Of a DNA stretch of 64,000 nucleotides, positions 36,826-45,051 are shown piece after piece. The position numbers and the translations under genes are program-made. Numbering within the stretch: the first letter of the stretch is position 1; each line of letters opens with the position of its first letter. A model generated the notes under the pieces. It was not told the DNA's origin and searched no databases. It worked only from the letters and a program-made list of their open reading frames with translations. The stretch comes from Alphaproteobacteria bacterium (GTDB lineage: Bacteria; Pseudomonadota; Alphaproteobacteria; Rhizobiales; BM303). The stretch covers positions 1 to 64,000 of the forward strand of contig JAJRYE010000106.1 of NCBI GenBank assembly GCA_024275895.1. Reading direction: 5' to 3'.

Positions 36826-37268
36826 GATGTTTCTCCCGCAAATTGTTCTTTCAGGGCGTCAAACCCGGCCTGAAAGACGTTCTGGCTGATCAGGCCGGCC
36901 ATCCCGGTTTCATTTCCGGGCGTTGTGTCAAACTCCGCCTTCCACTCGGCAAAGGTCCGGTTGCCATCGGTTACCGGTGTCAGTTTCAACTCCGCCACAT
37001 AGTTGGTCAGATCAAGCCCCGCCTCAAGGATTGCATAGGAAAAGTGGAAATCAAAATCAGAGAGCATGAGCAGTTGCTCGCGGATATGGGTGCCGTCCTG
37101 CAGATAGAAACTGCGGATGCAACCCACCGCATCGCTTGGCCGCCCGCCCTCTATCATCGAGCGCGCGATTGCCGGGTGCCAGGCGGGCATGGCGTTAAAA
37201 TCACGTATGAGGCTCCAGACCTTGTCGGTCGGTGCATCAATAACGGAACTGACAAATATTTTCACCAT
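36822..37268 (-). CDS. SRPBCC (START/Bet v1-like) lipid- or ligand-binding protein
   Basis: 148 residues from the ATG at 37268, chosen for the GAGGGA upstream (an in-frame GTG at 37283 is the alternative). The polyketide-cyclase/SRPBCC pattern is clear: KIFVSSVIDAPTDKVWSLI, then DFNAMPAWHPAIARSMIEGG, GCIRSFYLQDGTHIREQLL and the C-terminal helix GLISQNVFQAGFDALKEQF. These proteins form a helix-grip cavity for hydrophobic ligands; the ligand here is unknown. It lies 18 bases after the TIM-barrel gene and overlaps the flotillin start by 4 bases, so the three are almost certainly cotranscribed. Confidence 0.87.
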   Translation of the reverse strand: MVKIFVSSVIDAPTDKVWSLIRDFNAMPAWHPAIARSMIEGGRPSDAVGCIRSFYLQDGTHIREQLLMLSDFDFHFSYAILEAGLDLTNYVAELKLTPVTDGNRTFAEWKAEFDTTPGNETGMAGLISQNVFQAGFDALKEQFAGETS

Positions 37269-37286
37269 ATCATCTTCCCTCACATT

Positions 37287-38120
37287 TTACGCGCGGCCAA
37301 TGGCCTTGAATGTTTTGGTCTGTTTGGTGAGCGCATGTTCCGTCGGCAGCCGCTCCATGCTTGAAGCGCCGTAAAAGCCATTGCATCTGGGGCAGTTGGC
37401 GAGGATATATTCGGCATCTTCAGGCGAGGAAATCGGCCCGCCATGACAAAGGACAATGACATTATCACGCACGCCGAGCGCCGCATCGGCCCATTCATTA
37501 ATCAGGGCAACACAATCCTTCAGACCAAGAGCCGTATCGGCGCCGATATTGCCGCCGGTGGTCAGCCCCATATGCGGCACGATGATATCCGCCCCCGCCC
37601 GGGTCATGGCAATGGCGTCCCCGGCGCCAAAGACATAAGGCGTCGTCAGCATGTCCAGCTCATGAGCCCTGGCGATCATATCGACCTCAAGCGCGTATCC
37701 CATGCCTGTTTCTTCAAGATTGGCGCGGAAATTACCATCAATAAGACCAACAGTCGGAAAGTTCTGAACCCCGCTAAAGCCGAGATCACCGAGATGTTTT
37801 AAAAAATAATCGAGATTTAAAAACGGGTCCGTTGCATTCACCCCGGCCAGCACGGGGGTGTGCTCAACAACGGGAAGAACTTCCGAAGCCATCTCCAGAA
37901 CAATCTCATTGGCGTTACCATAGGCAAGAAGCCCGGCCAGCGAGCCGCGCCCGGCCATCCGGTAGCGTCCTGAATTGTAGATCACGATAAGGTCGATGCC
38001 GCCCGCCTCTTCGCATTTTGCCGACAACCCGGTGCCCGCGCCGCCGCCGATAATGGGCTGGTTATCGGCGATCATCCCGCGGAACCGGGCAAGCAATTCC
38101 TGTCGCTTAATTCTGGCCAT
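37287..38120 (-). CDS. Phosphoenolpyruvate-hydrolase-like TIM-barrel protein (Tm-1 C-terminal domain family)
   Basis: 277 residues from the ATG at 38120 (GGAGG ribosome-binding site; the longer frame from 38144 is unlikely). A complete TIM barrel of the family named phosphoenolpyruvate hydrolase or IGPS-like: [70 protein letters not shown] and the C-terminal phosphate-binding-like [12 protein letters not shown]. The same domain forms the C-terminal half of plant Tm-1 (established knowledge, from memory). It follows the LivF-Tm-1 fusion by 36 bases, so both Tm-1 halves are encoded side by side. Two more copies of the fold lie at 44386-45051 and in the regulator at 45032-46783. The true reaction is unproven. 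Confidence 0.87.
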   Translation of the reverse strand: MARIKRQELLARFRGMIADNQPIIGGGAGTGLSAKCEEAGGIDLIVIYNSGRYRMAGRGSLAGLLAYGNANEIVLEMASEVLPVVEHTPVLAGVNATDPFLNLDYFLKHLGDLGFSGVQNFPTVGLIDGNFRANLEETGMGYALEVDMIARAHELDMLTTPYVFGAGDAIAMTRAGADIIVPHMGLTTGGNIGADTALGLKDCVALINEWADAALGVRDNVIVLCHGGPISSPEDAEYILANCPRCNGFYGASSMERLPTEHALTKQTKTFKAIGRA

Positions 38121-38156
38121 CTGGATTCCTCCGTCTATCTGCATCCTGTATTATCG

Positions 38157-40343
38157 TCATTTTGCAATCCTGTTGAATTCCGCCGCCAGCGCATCCGCAA
38201 AGGCCGGATCGTTAATGTGATGCGGAAGCCGGATGAGCCGGCGTTCAGCCGTTTGTTTTACCGAACCCTCCAGCGCCGCAAACAACGCCCTGTCCGCTTC
38301 CGGGTCGTGAAACGGCTGGCTCGGCGCATCAAGCGCGGAAACCCCGCCTTCGGGGATGAAAAATCTCACCGGGCCCTCGCAGCGGTTGAGCTTTTTGCCT
38401 ATCCACTCGCCCACAAGGCGGTTTTCCTCAACCGTTGTCCGCATCAGGGTCACCTGCGGGTTGTGCTCATAAAGATTGCGCTCCCTGAATTGCGGCGGCA
38501 CGGTATCAATCGCGCCGAAATTCACCATATCCAGCGCGCCGCAGGAGCCGACATAGGGGATGCCGGTTCGCGCGGTGGCCCCCAGCCGGTCTTTACCGGC
38601 GCTCATCACCCCGCCCATCAGAAAATCGCAAATTTCCGTCGTACTGACATCCAGCATGCCTGAAAGCATGCCCGAATCCGCCAGTTTTTCCATCGAGCGG
38701 CCACCGGTGCCGGTGGCATGGAAAACGAGGCAGTCATATTTATGCTCCAGCTTGCGGGTCAGCAACTGGACGCAAGGCGTGGTAACGCCGAACATGGTCA
38801 GTCCGATCGCTGGTTTATGGCTCTGCCTTACCGGACGCTCGTGGCGGATCATTCCGGCAAGGGCATGGGCGGCATTGGCGAGAACGCGCTCGGAAATGCG
38901 GTTGATGCCCGAGACATCGGTAACCGAATACATCATGCAGATATCGGAGGGGCCGACATAAGGCCCTACATCGCCTGACGCCACGGTTGAGACCATGATT
39001 TTCGGAATACCGATATCGAGAGCCTGCATGGCCGGCGTTGCCAGCGCCGTGCCGCCCGAACCGCCCAGGGAGATAACCCCCGCCACATCATCTTGCGCCG
39101 TCAGATAGTGCTCAAAAGCCACCGCCATGGCACTGACCGCCGTGCCGCGATCCCCGGTGAAAACAGCCTCCAAGCCGCCGGGATGGCTTTGCGCCACTGC
39201 CCTTGCGAGGATATCGGCAGATGAGGGCCGGCCGGATGTGGAAAGATCAACGCTCAGGGTTTTCAGTCCACGTTTGACAAGGATATTGCGGACAAAATTC
39301 AACTCACGGGCTTTGGTATCAAAGGTTCCGGCGACATAGGCCCTGCCCGATACAGGGTTTGGCCCCCGGGCTTCAGAAGCCGCATCGGCCACAATTACCG
39401 GGGCGGCTGCGGCGGGAAGTACTGCATGGTCCCATCTTGTAATCGGTTTGCCGATCCCCATACGTTGATGGTCTTCGGGCCGGTGTTGCCCGACAAGCGG
39501 GTTTCCATAGGAAAACCGGTTTGGCGAGCGGCCCAGTTGCGCCAGAGCGCCCGCTTCATATTCCGGTGCGGGCTTATCAACCGGCGCCTCGGCGCGCGGT
39601 GCGGCTGGTTCATCCTCGCCGCCGGCAACGCCGAGCAGTTTTTGCTGCATCACCTTGTCGGCCGCCAGCTGTGAGGAATTCAGTTCCACTTCGATACGGC
39701 CATTGACCATGATCGCAATACGCTCGGAAACCTGCATGGCAACGCCGAGATTTTGTTCGACCAGAAGAATGGAGACATCTTCATTCTTGCTCAGATGGAT
39801 CAGCAATTCCTCCACCTGATCAACAATGACCGGAGCCAGACCCTCGGTCGGCTCGTCCATGATCAGAAGATGCGGATTGCCAAGCAGGGCACGGCCAATG
39901 GCCAGCATCTGCTGCTCCCCGCCCGAAAGCTGGTTGCCGCCATTCCCGCGCCGCTCGCCAAGCCGGGGGAAGGTTGAATACACCCGCTCCCGGCTCCAGG
40001 CACCGCCCTTGCGCTCGGCCAGCCGCAAATGCTCATCGACACTGAGCGAGGGCCATATGCGCCGTCCCTGCGGTACATAACCAACACCGATATCCGAGAT
40101 CTGATAGGGATCAAGCCCGAGCACATTCACAGCGCCGACATGAACCGAGCCGCCCGCCGCCGGGACAATGCCCATGATGGCGTTGCATAAGGTGGTTTTG
40201 CCCATGCCGTTGCGCCCGACCACGGCGAGAATGCCATTGGCGGGAACCTCCAGCGTCACCCCCTGCAAGGCGTGCGAGTGGCCGTAATAAACATTGAGAT
40301 CAGTGACTTTAAGCGAAAGGCTTGAAGCTGCGCCGCTGCTCAT
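38157..40343 (-). CDS. Fusion of LivF-type ABC ATPase with a Tm-1-like (UPF0261) domain
   Basis: 728 residues. Residues 1-240 are a LivF-type ATPase of a branched-chain amino-acid family importer, with Walker [10 protein letters not shown] (43-51), signature LSGGE (139-143) and Walker B LLIMDEP (159-165). A Pro/Ala-rich linker follows (about 241-330). Residues about 333-728 are a complete UPF0261/Tm-1-like domain ([83 protein letters not shown]). Tm-1-like domains are reported to bind ATP; no reaction is known to me. The ATG overlaps the livG stop (ATGA). The frame is continuous with no degenerate stretch at the join, so it is a true fusion that physically ties the domain to the transporter. 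Confidence 0.9.
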   Translation of the reverse strand: MSSGAASSLSLKVTDLNVYYGHSHALQGVTLEVPANGILAVVGRNGMGKTTLCNAIMGIVPAAGGSVHVGAVNVLGLDPYQISDIGVGYVPQGRRIWPSLSVDEHLRLAERKGGAWSRERVYSTFPRLGERRGNGGNQLSGGEQQMLAIGRALLGNPHLLIMDEPTEGLAPVIVDQVEELLIHLSKNEDVSILLVEQNLGVAMQVSERIAIMVNGRIEVELNSSQLAADKVMQQKLLGVAGGEDEPAAPRAEAPVDKPAPEYEAGALAQLGRSPNRFSYGNPLVGQHRPEDHQRMGIGKPITRWDHAVLPAAAAPVIVADAASEARGPNPVSGRAYVAGTFDTKARELNFVRNILVKRGLKTLSVDLSTSGRPSSADILARAVAQSHPGGLEAVFTGDRGTAVSAMAVAFEHYLTAQDDVAGVISLGGSGGTALATPAMQALDIGIPKIMVSTVASGDVGPYVGPSDICMMYSVTDVSGINRISERVLANAAHALAGMIRHERPVRQSHKPAIGLTMFGVTTPCVQLLTRKLEHKYDCLVFHATGTGGRSMEKLADSGMLSGMLDVSTTEICDFLMGGVMSAGKDRLGATARTGIPYVGSCGALDMVNFGAIDTVPPQFRERNLYEHNPQVTLMRTTVEENRLVGEWIGKKLNRCEGPVRFFIPEGGVSALDAPSQPFHDPEADRALFAALEGSVKQTAERRLIRLPHHINDPAFADALAAEFNRIAK

Positions 40344-41143
40344 CTGGTGCCCCCCCCGAGGTAAATGGCCTGCACGTCCTGATCGTTGCGGATTTCATCC
40401 GGCGTACCTTCACGAAACAGCTGCCCGTTATTCATGACCGTCACCTTATCGGACACCTTCAGCGCCACGTCCAGATCATGTTCGATAATCACGAAAGTGA
40501 TGTGACCCGGCAAGCCGTTCAGCATCTCGACAAGCTGGGTGCGCTCGGCCGGTGAAAGCCCGGCGGCGGGCTCATCAAGCAGGATCAGGCGCGGCGCTCC
40601 GGCCATCGCCATGCCGATTTCAAGCTGTCTTTGCTGCCCGTGCGAAAGATCGCCGACCGGCATATCCGCCCGCTCACCGAGATGGACAAACCGCGCCAGA
40701 TCACGGGCCCGTGTGCTGGCGATATCATCGGGCCGGGGGCGCTGCGGGCTGAAACGGCCATCCATTACGCCCCGCACCGCCAGATAAAGATTGTCCAGAA
40801 CGCTCAAGCCGCCAAACAGCAGGGATTTCTGGTAGGTCCGGCGCAAGCCGCGCCGGATCCGGTTGTGAACCGCCAGATGCGTGATGTCCTCGCCAAAGAA
40901 GACGATGCGCCCGGAAGTTGGCGGAAAATCCCCGGTAATCGCATTGAACAGCGTTGTCTTGCCCGCCCCGTTGGCGCCGAGCACCGCCCGGCGCTCACCG
41001 GCGCGGACGGAAAATGAAATATCCTCCAGCGCAACGAGCGAGCCGAATTTGCGGCCAACATCCGCAAGCTCAAGGGCAAAGGATGAACCGCCAATGGGAT
41101 GACGGTCCATCTGCCGCGTATCATGCGACATATCCGGGGTCAC
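40340..41143 (-). CDS. LivG-type ABC transporter ATPase
   Basis: 267 residues from a GTG at 41143 (an in-frame ATG at 41131 is equally possible). ATPase of the branched-chain amino-acid (HAAT) family, energising uptake with the LivF half. Walker A is [13 protein letters not shown], the signature region reads [14 protein letters not shown], and Walker B is [15 protein letters not shown]. The family loop around [19 protein letters not shown] is also present. It starts 7 bases after the binding-protein stop and overlaps the LivF-Tm-1 fusion by 4 bases. Confidence 0.93.
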   Translation of the reverse strand: MTPDMSHDTRQMDRHPIGGSSFALELADVGRKFGSLVALEDISFSVRAGERRAVLGANGAGKTTLFNAITGDFPPTSGRIVFFGEDITHLAVHNRIRRGLRRTYQKSLLFGGLSVLDNLYLAVRGVMDGRFSPQRPRPDDIASTRARDLARFVHLGERADMPVGDLSHGQQRQLEIGMAMAGAPRLILLDEPAAGLSPAERTQLVEMLNGLPGHITFVIIEHDLDVALKVSDKVTVMNNGQLFREGTPDEIRNDQDVQAIYLGGGTR

Positions 41144-41150
41144 GGTTCAG

Positions 41151-42398
41151 TTACTTGCACGCCGGCACATTGCGTCCGACCCTGCCCAGGGCGAGGAACT
41201 TGGCGCGGTCCCCGTTCATGACCTGATTGACCTGCGGGATGATCTTGATCACCTTGTTGTAAAGCGTGCCGTCCTTTGCCTCGGTAACTTCGGTGAGGAA
41301 GATATCGGTTATCCCCTGGCGGTTTTCATCCAGAGACACCTTGCCCGTGGGCGTATCGAGCACGAGATTGGTCAATGCCGCACGATATTTGGCATGGCCG
41401 TCCGAGAGGTCGCCCTTGACCTTGTCGAGCGCGGTCAGGGCCGCCGACATGGAGATAAAATAACCATGGGCGAACAGTGACGGTGTCGGGAAGCCATCGG
41501 GGAACTGCGCCTTGTAGTCAGCCTTCCAGGCCTGCCAGACGGGGTTGTCCCAGCTATCGGCAATCGGGCCTGCCGACGGGGTGCCGACAACATAGGATTT
41601 GCGGCGGCCCTTGGAGCCGAGCACCGACTGATCAACCGTGATTGTGCCGCCGATCAGGGGTTTGTCGCCGCCGGCCTGCTCATACTGGGAAAGGAAATTG
41701 ACCGCATCGGCGCCGCCAAGCCCGACCCATATGGCGTCGATATCATCGGGTATAGAGGCCACGATGGTTGAATAATCCTTGTTGCCGATCGGAACCCAGA
41801 AGCGGTTGGCGACCTTGCCGCCCAGATTGCAAAAATCATTCAGGAAGCCGAGAGCCATGGTGTAGGGAAACGAGTAATCCTCGCCAATGGTAACAATGTT
41901 CCGGTAGCCCTTGACCTTGTAGACATATTCCCCCAGACCGGCCATCCACTGGGCGCCATCCCCGGTAAAGCGGAAAAAATTGGGTGCAGGATCGCGCAAC
42001 GTGGTGTCCTGCGCGGCCGACAAACCGTTGATGAAGGTCACGCCGGGTTTGGTCTTGGCGTATTCCTTGATCGCCAGCCCTTCGGAGCCCGAAAGCGGTC
42101 CGACAACAATATCAACTCCGTCTTGCTCAACCAGTTTCTTGACCGCGCGGATGGCGCTGTCGGGCGAGGTATCGGATGAGGAGCGGATAATCACCAGATC
42201 CTTGCCGCCCGCCTTGTTGCCCCATTTCTTCAGCGCCATGTCAACACCGCGCATCCCCTCCTTGCCAAGCACCGCAAAAGCGCCCTCCAGCGTTGCGATC
42301 GTGCCGATCTTGATGGTCTCGGCGCTGGCCAGAACTGTCGATGAAAGCAAGCCTCCCACGACCGCCAGACCGATCAGGCTTCTTCTGGATAGTTTCAT
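41151..42398 (-). CDS. Periplasmic ligand-binding protein of a branched-chain-type ABC transporter
   Basis: 415 residues from the ATG at 42398, preceded by GGAGG; the open frame upstream overlaps livM and is not coding. A twin-arginine-like but ordinary signal peptide (MKLSRRSLIGLAVVGGLLSS, cleavage near ASA-ETIKIG) leads into a type 1 periplasmic-binding (Peripla_BP_6, LivJ-like) fold. It begins IKIGTIATLEGAFAVLGKEG, with VDIVVGPLSGSEGLAIKEYA further on. Its ligand is unknown; the fold serves amino acids, urea, amides and aromatic acids in different systems. Its position in the middle of the operon, between livM and livG, is common for this family. Confidence 0.92.
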   Translation of the reverse strand: MKLSRRSLIGLAVVGGLLSSTVLASAETIKIGTIATLEGAFAVLGKEGMRGVDMALKKWGNKAGGKDLVIIRSSSDTSPDSAIRAVKKLVEQDGVDIVVGPLSGSEGLAIKEYAKTKPGVTFINGLSAAQDTTLRDPAPNFFRFTGDGAQWMAGLGEYVYKVKGYRNIVTIGEDYSFPYTMALGFLNDFCNLGGKVANRFWVPIGNKDYSTIVASIPDDIDAIWVGLGGADAVNFLSQYEQAGGDKPLIGGTITVDQSVLGSKGRRKSYVVGTPSAGPIADSWDNPVWQAWKADYKAQFPDGFPTPSLFAHGYFISMSAALTALDKVKGDLSDGHAKYRAALTNLVLDTPTGKVSLDENRQGITDIFLTEVTEAKDGTLYNKVIKIIPQVNQVMNGDRAKFLALGRVGRNVPACK

Positions 42399-42420
42399 GA
42401 TAATCCTCCCTTTGTTTGTT

Positions 42421-43407
42421 TTACTGGCTGGATGCGCGGGCAGATGAGCTGCCCGGTTTGAAAAGACGACGCCACCAACCGATGACTCCGTCCGGTGAAA
42501 ACAAAACGATAAACAAAAATACCGCGCCGATGACCGTGTTGAAGCGCTCCCGGTCGATAAGATCAATGGCGAAATTATCAACCAGCGTGAAAATGAGCGC
42601 GCCGATAAAAGCGCCGACGGGATGTCCCAGCCCGCCGATAACCGCGATGATCAGAATATCAATCGCCGGGCCCACGCCGATTGAAGAAGGGTCAATCCGG
42701 TCATTCATCCAGACCGTCAAAATACCGCCTATTGCAGCCAGAACCGAGGCGATTGCATAGGCCGTGATACGGTGCGCCTTGACGTGAAATCCCAGGGCTT
42801 CCATGCGCCGTGCATTGTCGCGCACCCCCTGAAGGGCAACGCCGAAGGTGGAGCGCACCAGATGGGTTATCGCCAGATAGGAAAACGCCGCGAAGATCAG
42901 GCACAGATAGTAAAACCACACCGGATTGCGCAGGTCATAACCGCCGATAACCGGGGCCTTGATGCCCGCAAATCCGGTAAATCCGTTGAATATTGCATAG
43001 TTTTGACGGGTAAAATAAAAAAATCCGGTAGCAACCGCCAGGGTGATCATGATGGTGTAAATGCCCTCGGTACGCACCGATAAAACGCCGATCAAGGTCC
43101 CGAAGATAGTGGCGAGGATGATTGCGGTGATGATGACCACGGGCAGGGGCCAGCCGAGGCCAAGACCGGCGCTGTTGAGGCCGAAAATGGCCATGGAATA
43201 ACCGGCCAGACCCGCAACACTCATCTGGGCCAGGGAAACCATGCCGCCATACCCGGCCAGAAGGATCAATCCCAGGGCGATAATTCCGTAAATAAATGTC
43301 TGCGCGCCGATCTGCACCAGCCAGAAGGCGTTGGCGAGCAACGGAAAGGCGGCAAGAAGCAGGGCGGTAATAATGACAGCCGGCGATATCAGATCGGTGC
43401 GTTTCAT
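42421..43407 (-). CDS. LivM-type ABC transporter permease
   Basis: 328 residues with about nine or ten hydrophobic segments. The LivM signature regions are visible as LALGLILLAGYGGMVSLAQM-like text near 40-65, FGVALQGVRDNARRMEALGF in the cytoplasmic EAA-type loop and VIGGLGHPVGAFIGAL near the C-terminus. Pairs with LivH to form the inner-membrane channel. The start overlaps the livH stop by 4 bases (ATGA), and the end lies 22 bases before the binding-protein start. Confidence 0.93.
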   Translation of the reverse strand: MKRTDLISPAVIITALLLAAFPLLANAFWLVQIGAQTFIYGIIALGLILLAGYGGMVSLAQMSVAGLAGYSMAIFGLNSAGLGLGWPLPVVIITAIILATIFGTLIGVLSVRTEGIYTIMITLAVATGFFYFTRQNYAIFNGFTGFAGIKAPVIGGYDLRNPVWFYYLCLIFAAFSYLAITHLVRSTFGVALQGVRDNARRMEALGFHVKAHRITAYAIASVLAAIGGILTVWMNDRIDPSSIGVGPAIDILIIAVIGGLGHPVGAFIGALIFTLVDNFAIDLIDRERFNTVIGAVFLFIVLFSPDGVIGWWRRLFKPGSSSARASSQ

Positions 43408-44267
43408 GCGCTGCGCCCCATAATGCCCTGCGGACGCACGGCAAGAACCGCGACCATGATGACAAAGGTATAGACCACGCCATAGGTCGGCGAGTAGGCA
43501 AGGCCGTATTGCTCGGTCAAACCGATGAGAATGGCGCCGACGGCGCTGCCGGCCACGGAGCCCATGCCGCCGACAATCACCACGACCAGCGAAGCCAGCA
43601 GATAGCGCAAATCCTCACCCGGCGCGATGGAAAGGGCCGAGCCGCCGACAACCCCGGCAAGACCGGCCAGCCCCGCCCCCAGAGCGAAGGTCAGCGCGAA
43701 AATCAAATGCACATTCACACCGGTTGCCGAGAGCATGTCGCGATCATCAACACCGGCCCGGATCATCATGCCGATGCGGGTCCGGTTGAGAAACAGCCAT
43801 AGGGCGATGCCAACGGTAATGGCGGCAACCAGAATGAAGAGTCGGTAGATCGGATAGACCTTGATGACCGGAATCCCCCTGAGCGCGCCGTAAAGCGCAT
43901 CGGGAATTTCAAACTGATAGGTCGTGCCGCCCCAATAGGCCAGCATCAGATCCGCGGCAATGATCGAAATCCCGATGGTCACCAGGGTTTGCCGCAGCTC
44001 CTGCCCCTCCAGAAACCGGAACAGATAATGTTGCAGCAACAATCCAAGAAGCGCCATCGACAAAAACCCGCCCGCGATCGCGGCAACCCATGATCCGGTG
44101 GCTTCCTGGAACTGATAGCCGATATAGGCCCCAAGCAGGTATAAGGAGCCATGCGCCATATTGACGTTGCGCATCAATCCGAACACCAGGGAAAAACCGC
44201 TGGCGACCAGAAAATACAAGGCGGCAAGGGTCAGCCCGTTCAGTGTCGTGATCAAAAACAACTTCAT
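43404..44267 (-). CDS. LivH-type ABC transporter permease
   Basis: 287 residues from the ATG at 44267 (MKLFLITTLNGLTLAALYFL). The upstream part of the open frame overlaps the divergent promoter region and is not coding-like. Hydrophobic throughout, with the LivH marks SGFSLVFGLMRNVNMAHGSL and VVIVGGMGSVAGSAVGAILIG. First gene of the minus-strand operon livH-livM-SBP-livG-livF/Tm-1-TIM-SRPBCC-flotillin. The ribosome-binding site is weak. Confidence 0.92.
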   Translation of the reverse strand: MKLFLITTLNGLTLAALYFLVASGFSLVFGLMRNVNMAHGSLYLLGAYIGYQFQEATGSWVAAIAGGFLSMALLGLLLQHYLFRFLEGQELRQTLVTIGISIIAADLMLAYWGGTTYQFEIPDALYGALRGIPVIKVYPIYRLFILVAAITVGIALWLFLNRTRIGMMIRAGVDDRDMLSATGVNVHLIFALTFALGAGLAGLAGVVGGSALSIAPGEDLRYLLASLVVVIVGGMGSVAGSAVGAILIGLTEQYGLAYSPTYGVVYTFVIMVAVLAVRPQGIMGRSA

Positions 44268-44334
44268 GTGTGTCTCATGAGCGTCTTGCCTTGATGGACC
44301 ACAAAATAACCATGCGAGTATCAAATCATGAATT

Positions 44335-44357
44335 GAAATCAATTTCCATTGGCAATG
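44335..44357. promoter_or_regulatory. Candidate operator: two adjacent short palindromes in the divergent promoter region
   Basis: GAAATCAATTTC (44335-44346) and CATTGGCAATG (44347-44357) abut in the 118-base spacer between livH (-) and the small TIM-barrel gene (+). A direct repeat GGGTAA-AATC-GGGTAA follows just before the plus-strand start. They are plausible binding sites for the regulator at 45032-46783, by position only. Confidence 0.35.
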
Positions 44358-44385
44358 AACGAATAAACGGGTAAAATCGGGTAAC

Positions 44386-45051
44386 ATGAGCGCGATAACC
44401 CGAACTCCGTTGGACTGGACCCTGATCCTTGCCGGGAGCTGCGAGCAGATAGATATCCGGCCGGGCACCAGTATGATCGTTCCCGCCTCCCCCCGGACGG
44501 GCGGGGTTCCGCTGTCCTTGAGGGGCTTGCTGCCAACCCATAATCACAACCGTAATCTGATCGATCTGTTGAACTCGTGTCCGGTAAATGCGTTTGCCGG
44601 GCACTCTTTTGTTGCCGCCATATTTGCCGCCGACAGCTTCTTGCCCTTCACCGATATGGTGCGGGCGATGCAACGGGTGGGGATACGCAAGGTGACCAAT
44701 TTCCCGACGGTTTGCGCTTACGGGCCATTTGTTGAAACCGCCCTGAGCGATGTAGGGCTTGGGATTGAACTCGAGTTTGAAATCCTGGCCAGATTTCGCA
44801 ACTCCGCCTTTGAAACCGCCGCCACCTTGCGCGAAGTGAAGCATCAAAAAGCGGCGATAGAGGCCGGAAGCTTCGCCGTCATCGAGCTGGCCCGGTCAGA
44901 CAAACAGGTATTTTCCAGGCTCTCCATGCAAAAAAATGCCGTAAAAACCCTGTTCATGACACCGGACGCCAGCGCTCCGCTCTCCGGCCGCCCTCCCAAT
45001 ACCGATGGCCTGGTGCTGACATGGGACCAGTTCAGCCAAGCCCGTATCTGA
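44386..45051 (+). CDS. Short divergent TIM-barrel paralogue (PEP-hydrolase-like fold)
   Basis: 221 residues. The middle part matches the TIM-barrel protein at 37287-38120: FVAAIFAADSFLPFTDM aligns with [33 protein letters not shown] with [17 protein letters not shown], and GLGIELEFEILARF with [14 protein letters not shown]. The N-terminal glycine-rich [10 protein letters not shown] segment and the C-terminal [13 protein letters not shown] motif are absent or unrecognisable, so it probably lacks catalysis and may bind ligand only. It is transcribed away from livH across a 118-base spacer; its 3' end overlaps the convergent regulator gene by 20 bases. Ends in TGA. Confidence 0.7.
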   Translation: MSAITRTPLDWTLILAGSCEQIDIRPGTSMIVPASPRTGGVPLSLRGLLPTHNHNRNLIDLLNSCPVNAFAGHSFVAAIFAADSFLPFTDMVRAMQRVGIRKVTNFPTVCAYGPFVETALSDVGLGIELEFEILARFRNSAFETAATLREVKHQKAAIEAGSFAVIELARSDKQVFSRLSMQKNAVKTLFMTPDASAPLSGRPPNTDGLVLTWDQFSQARI

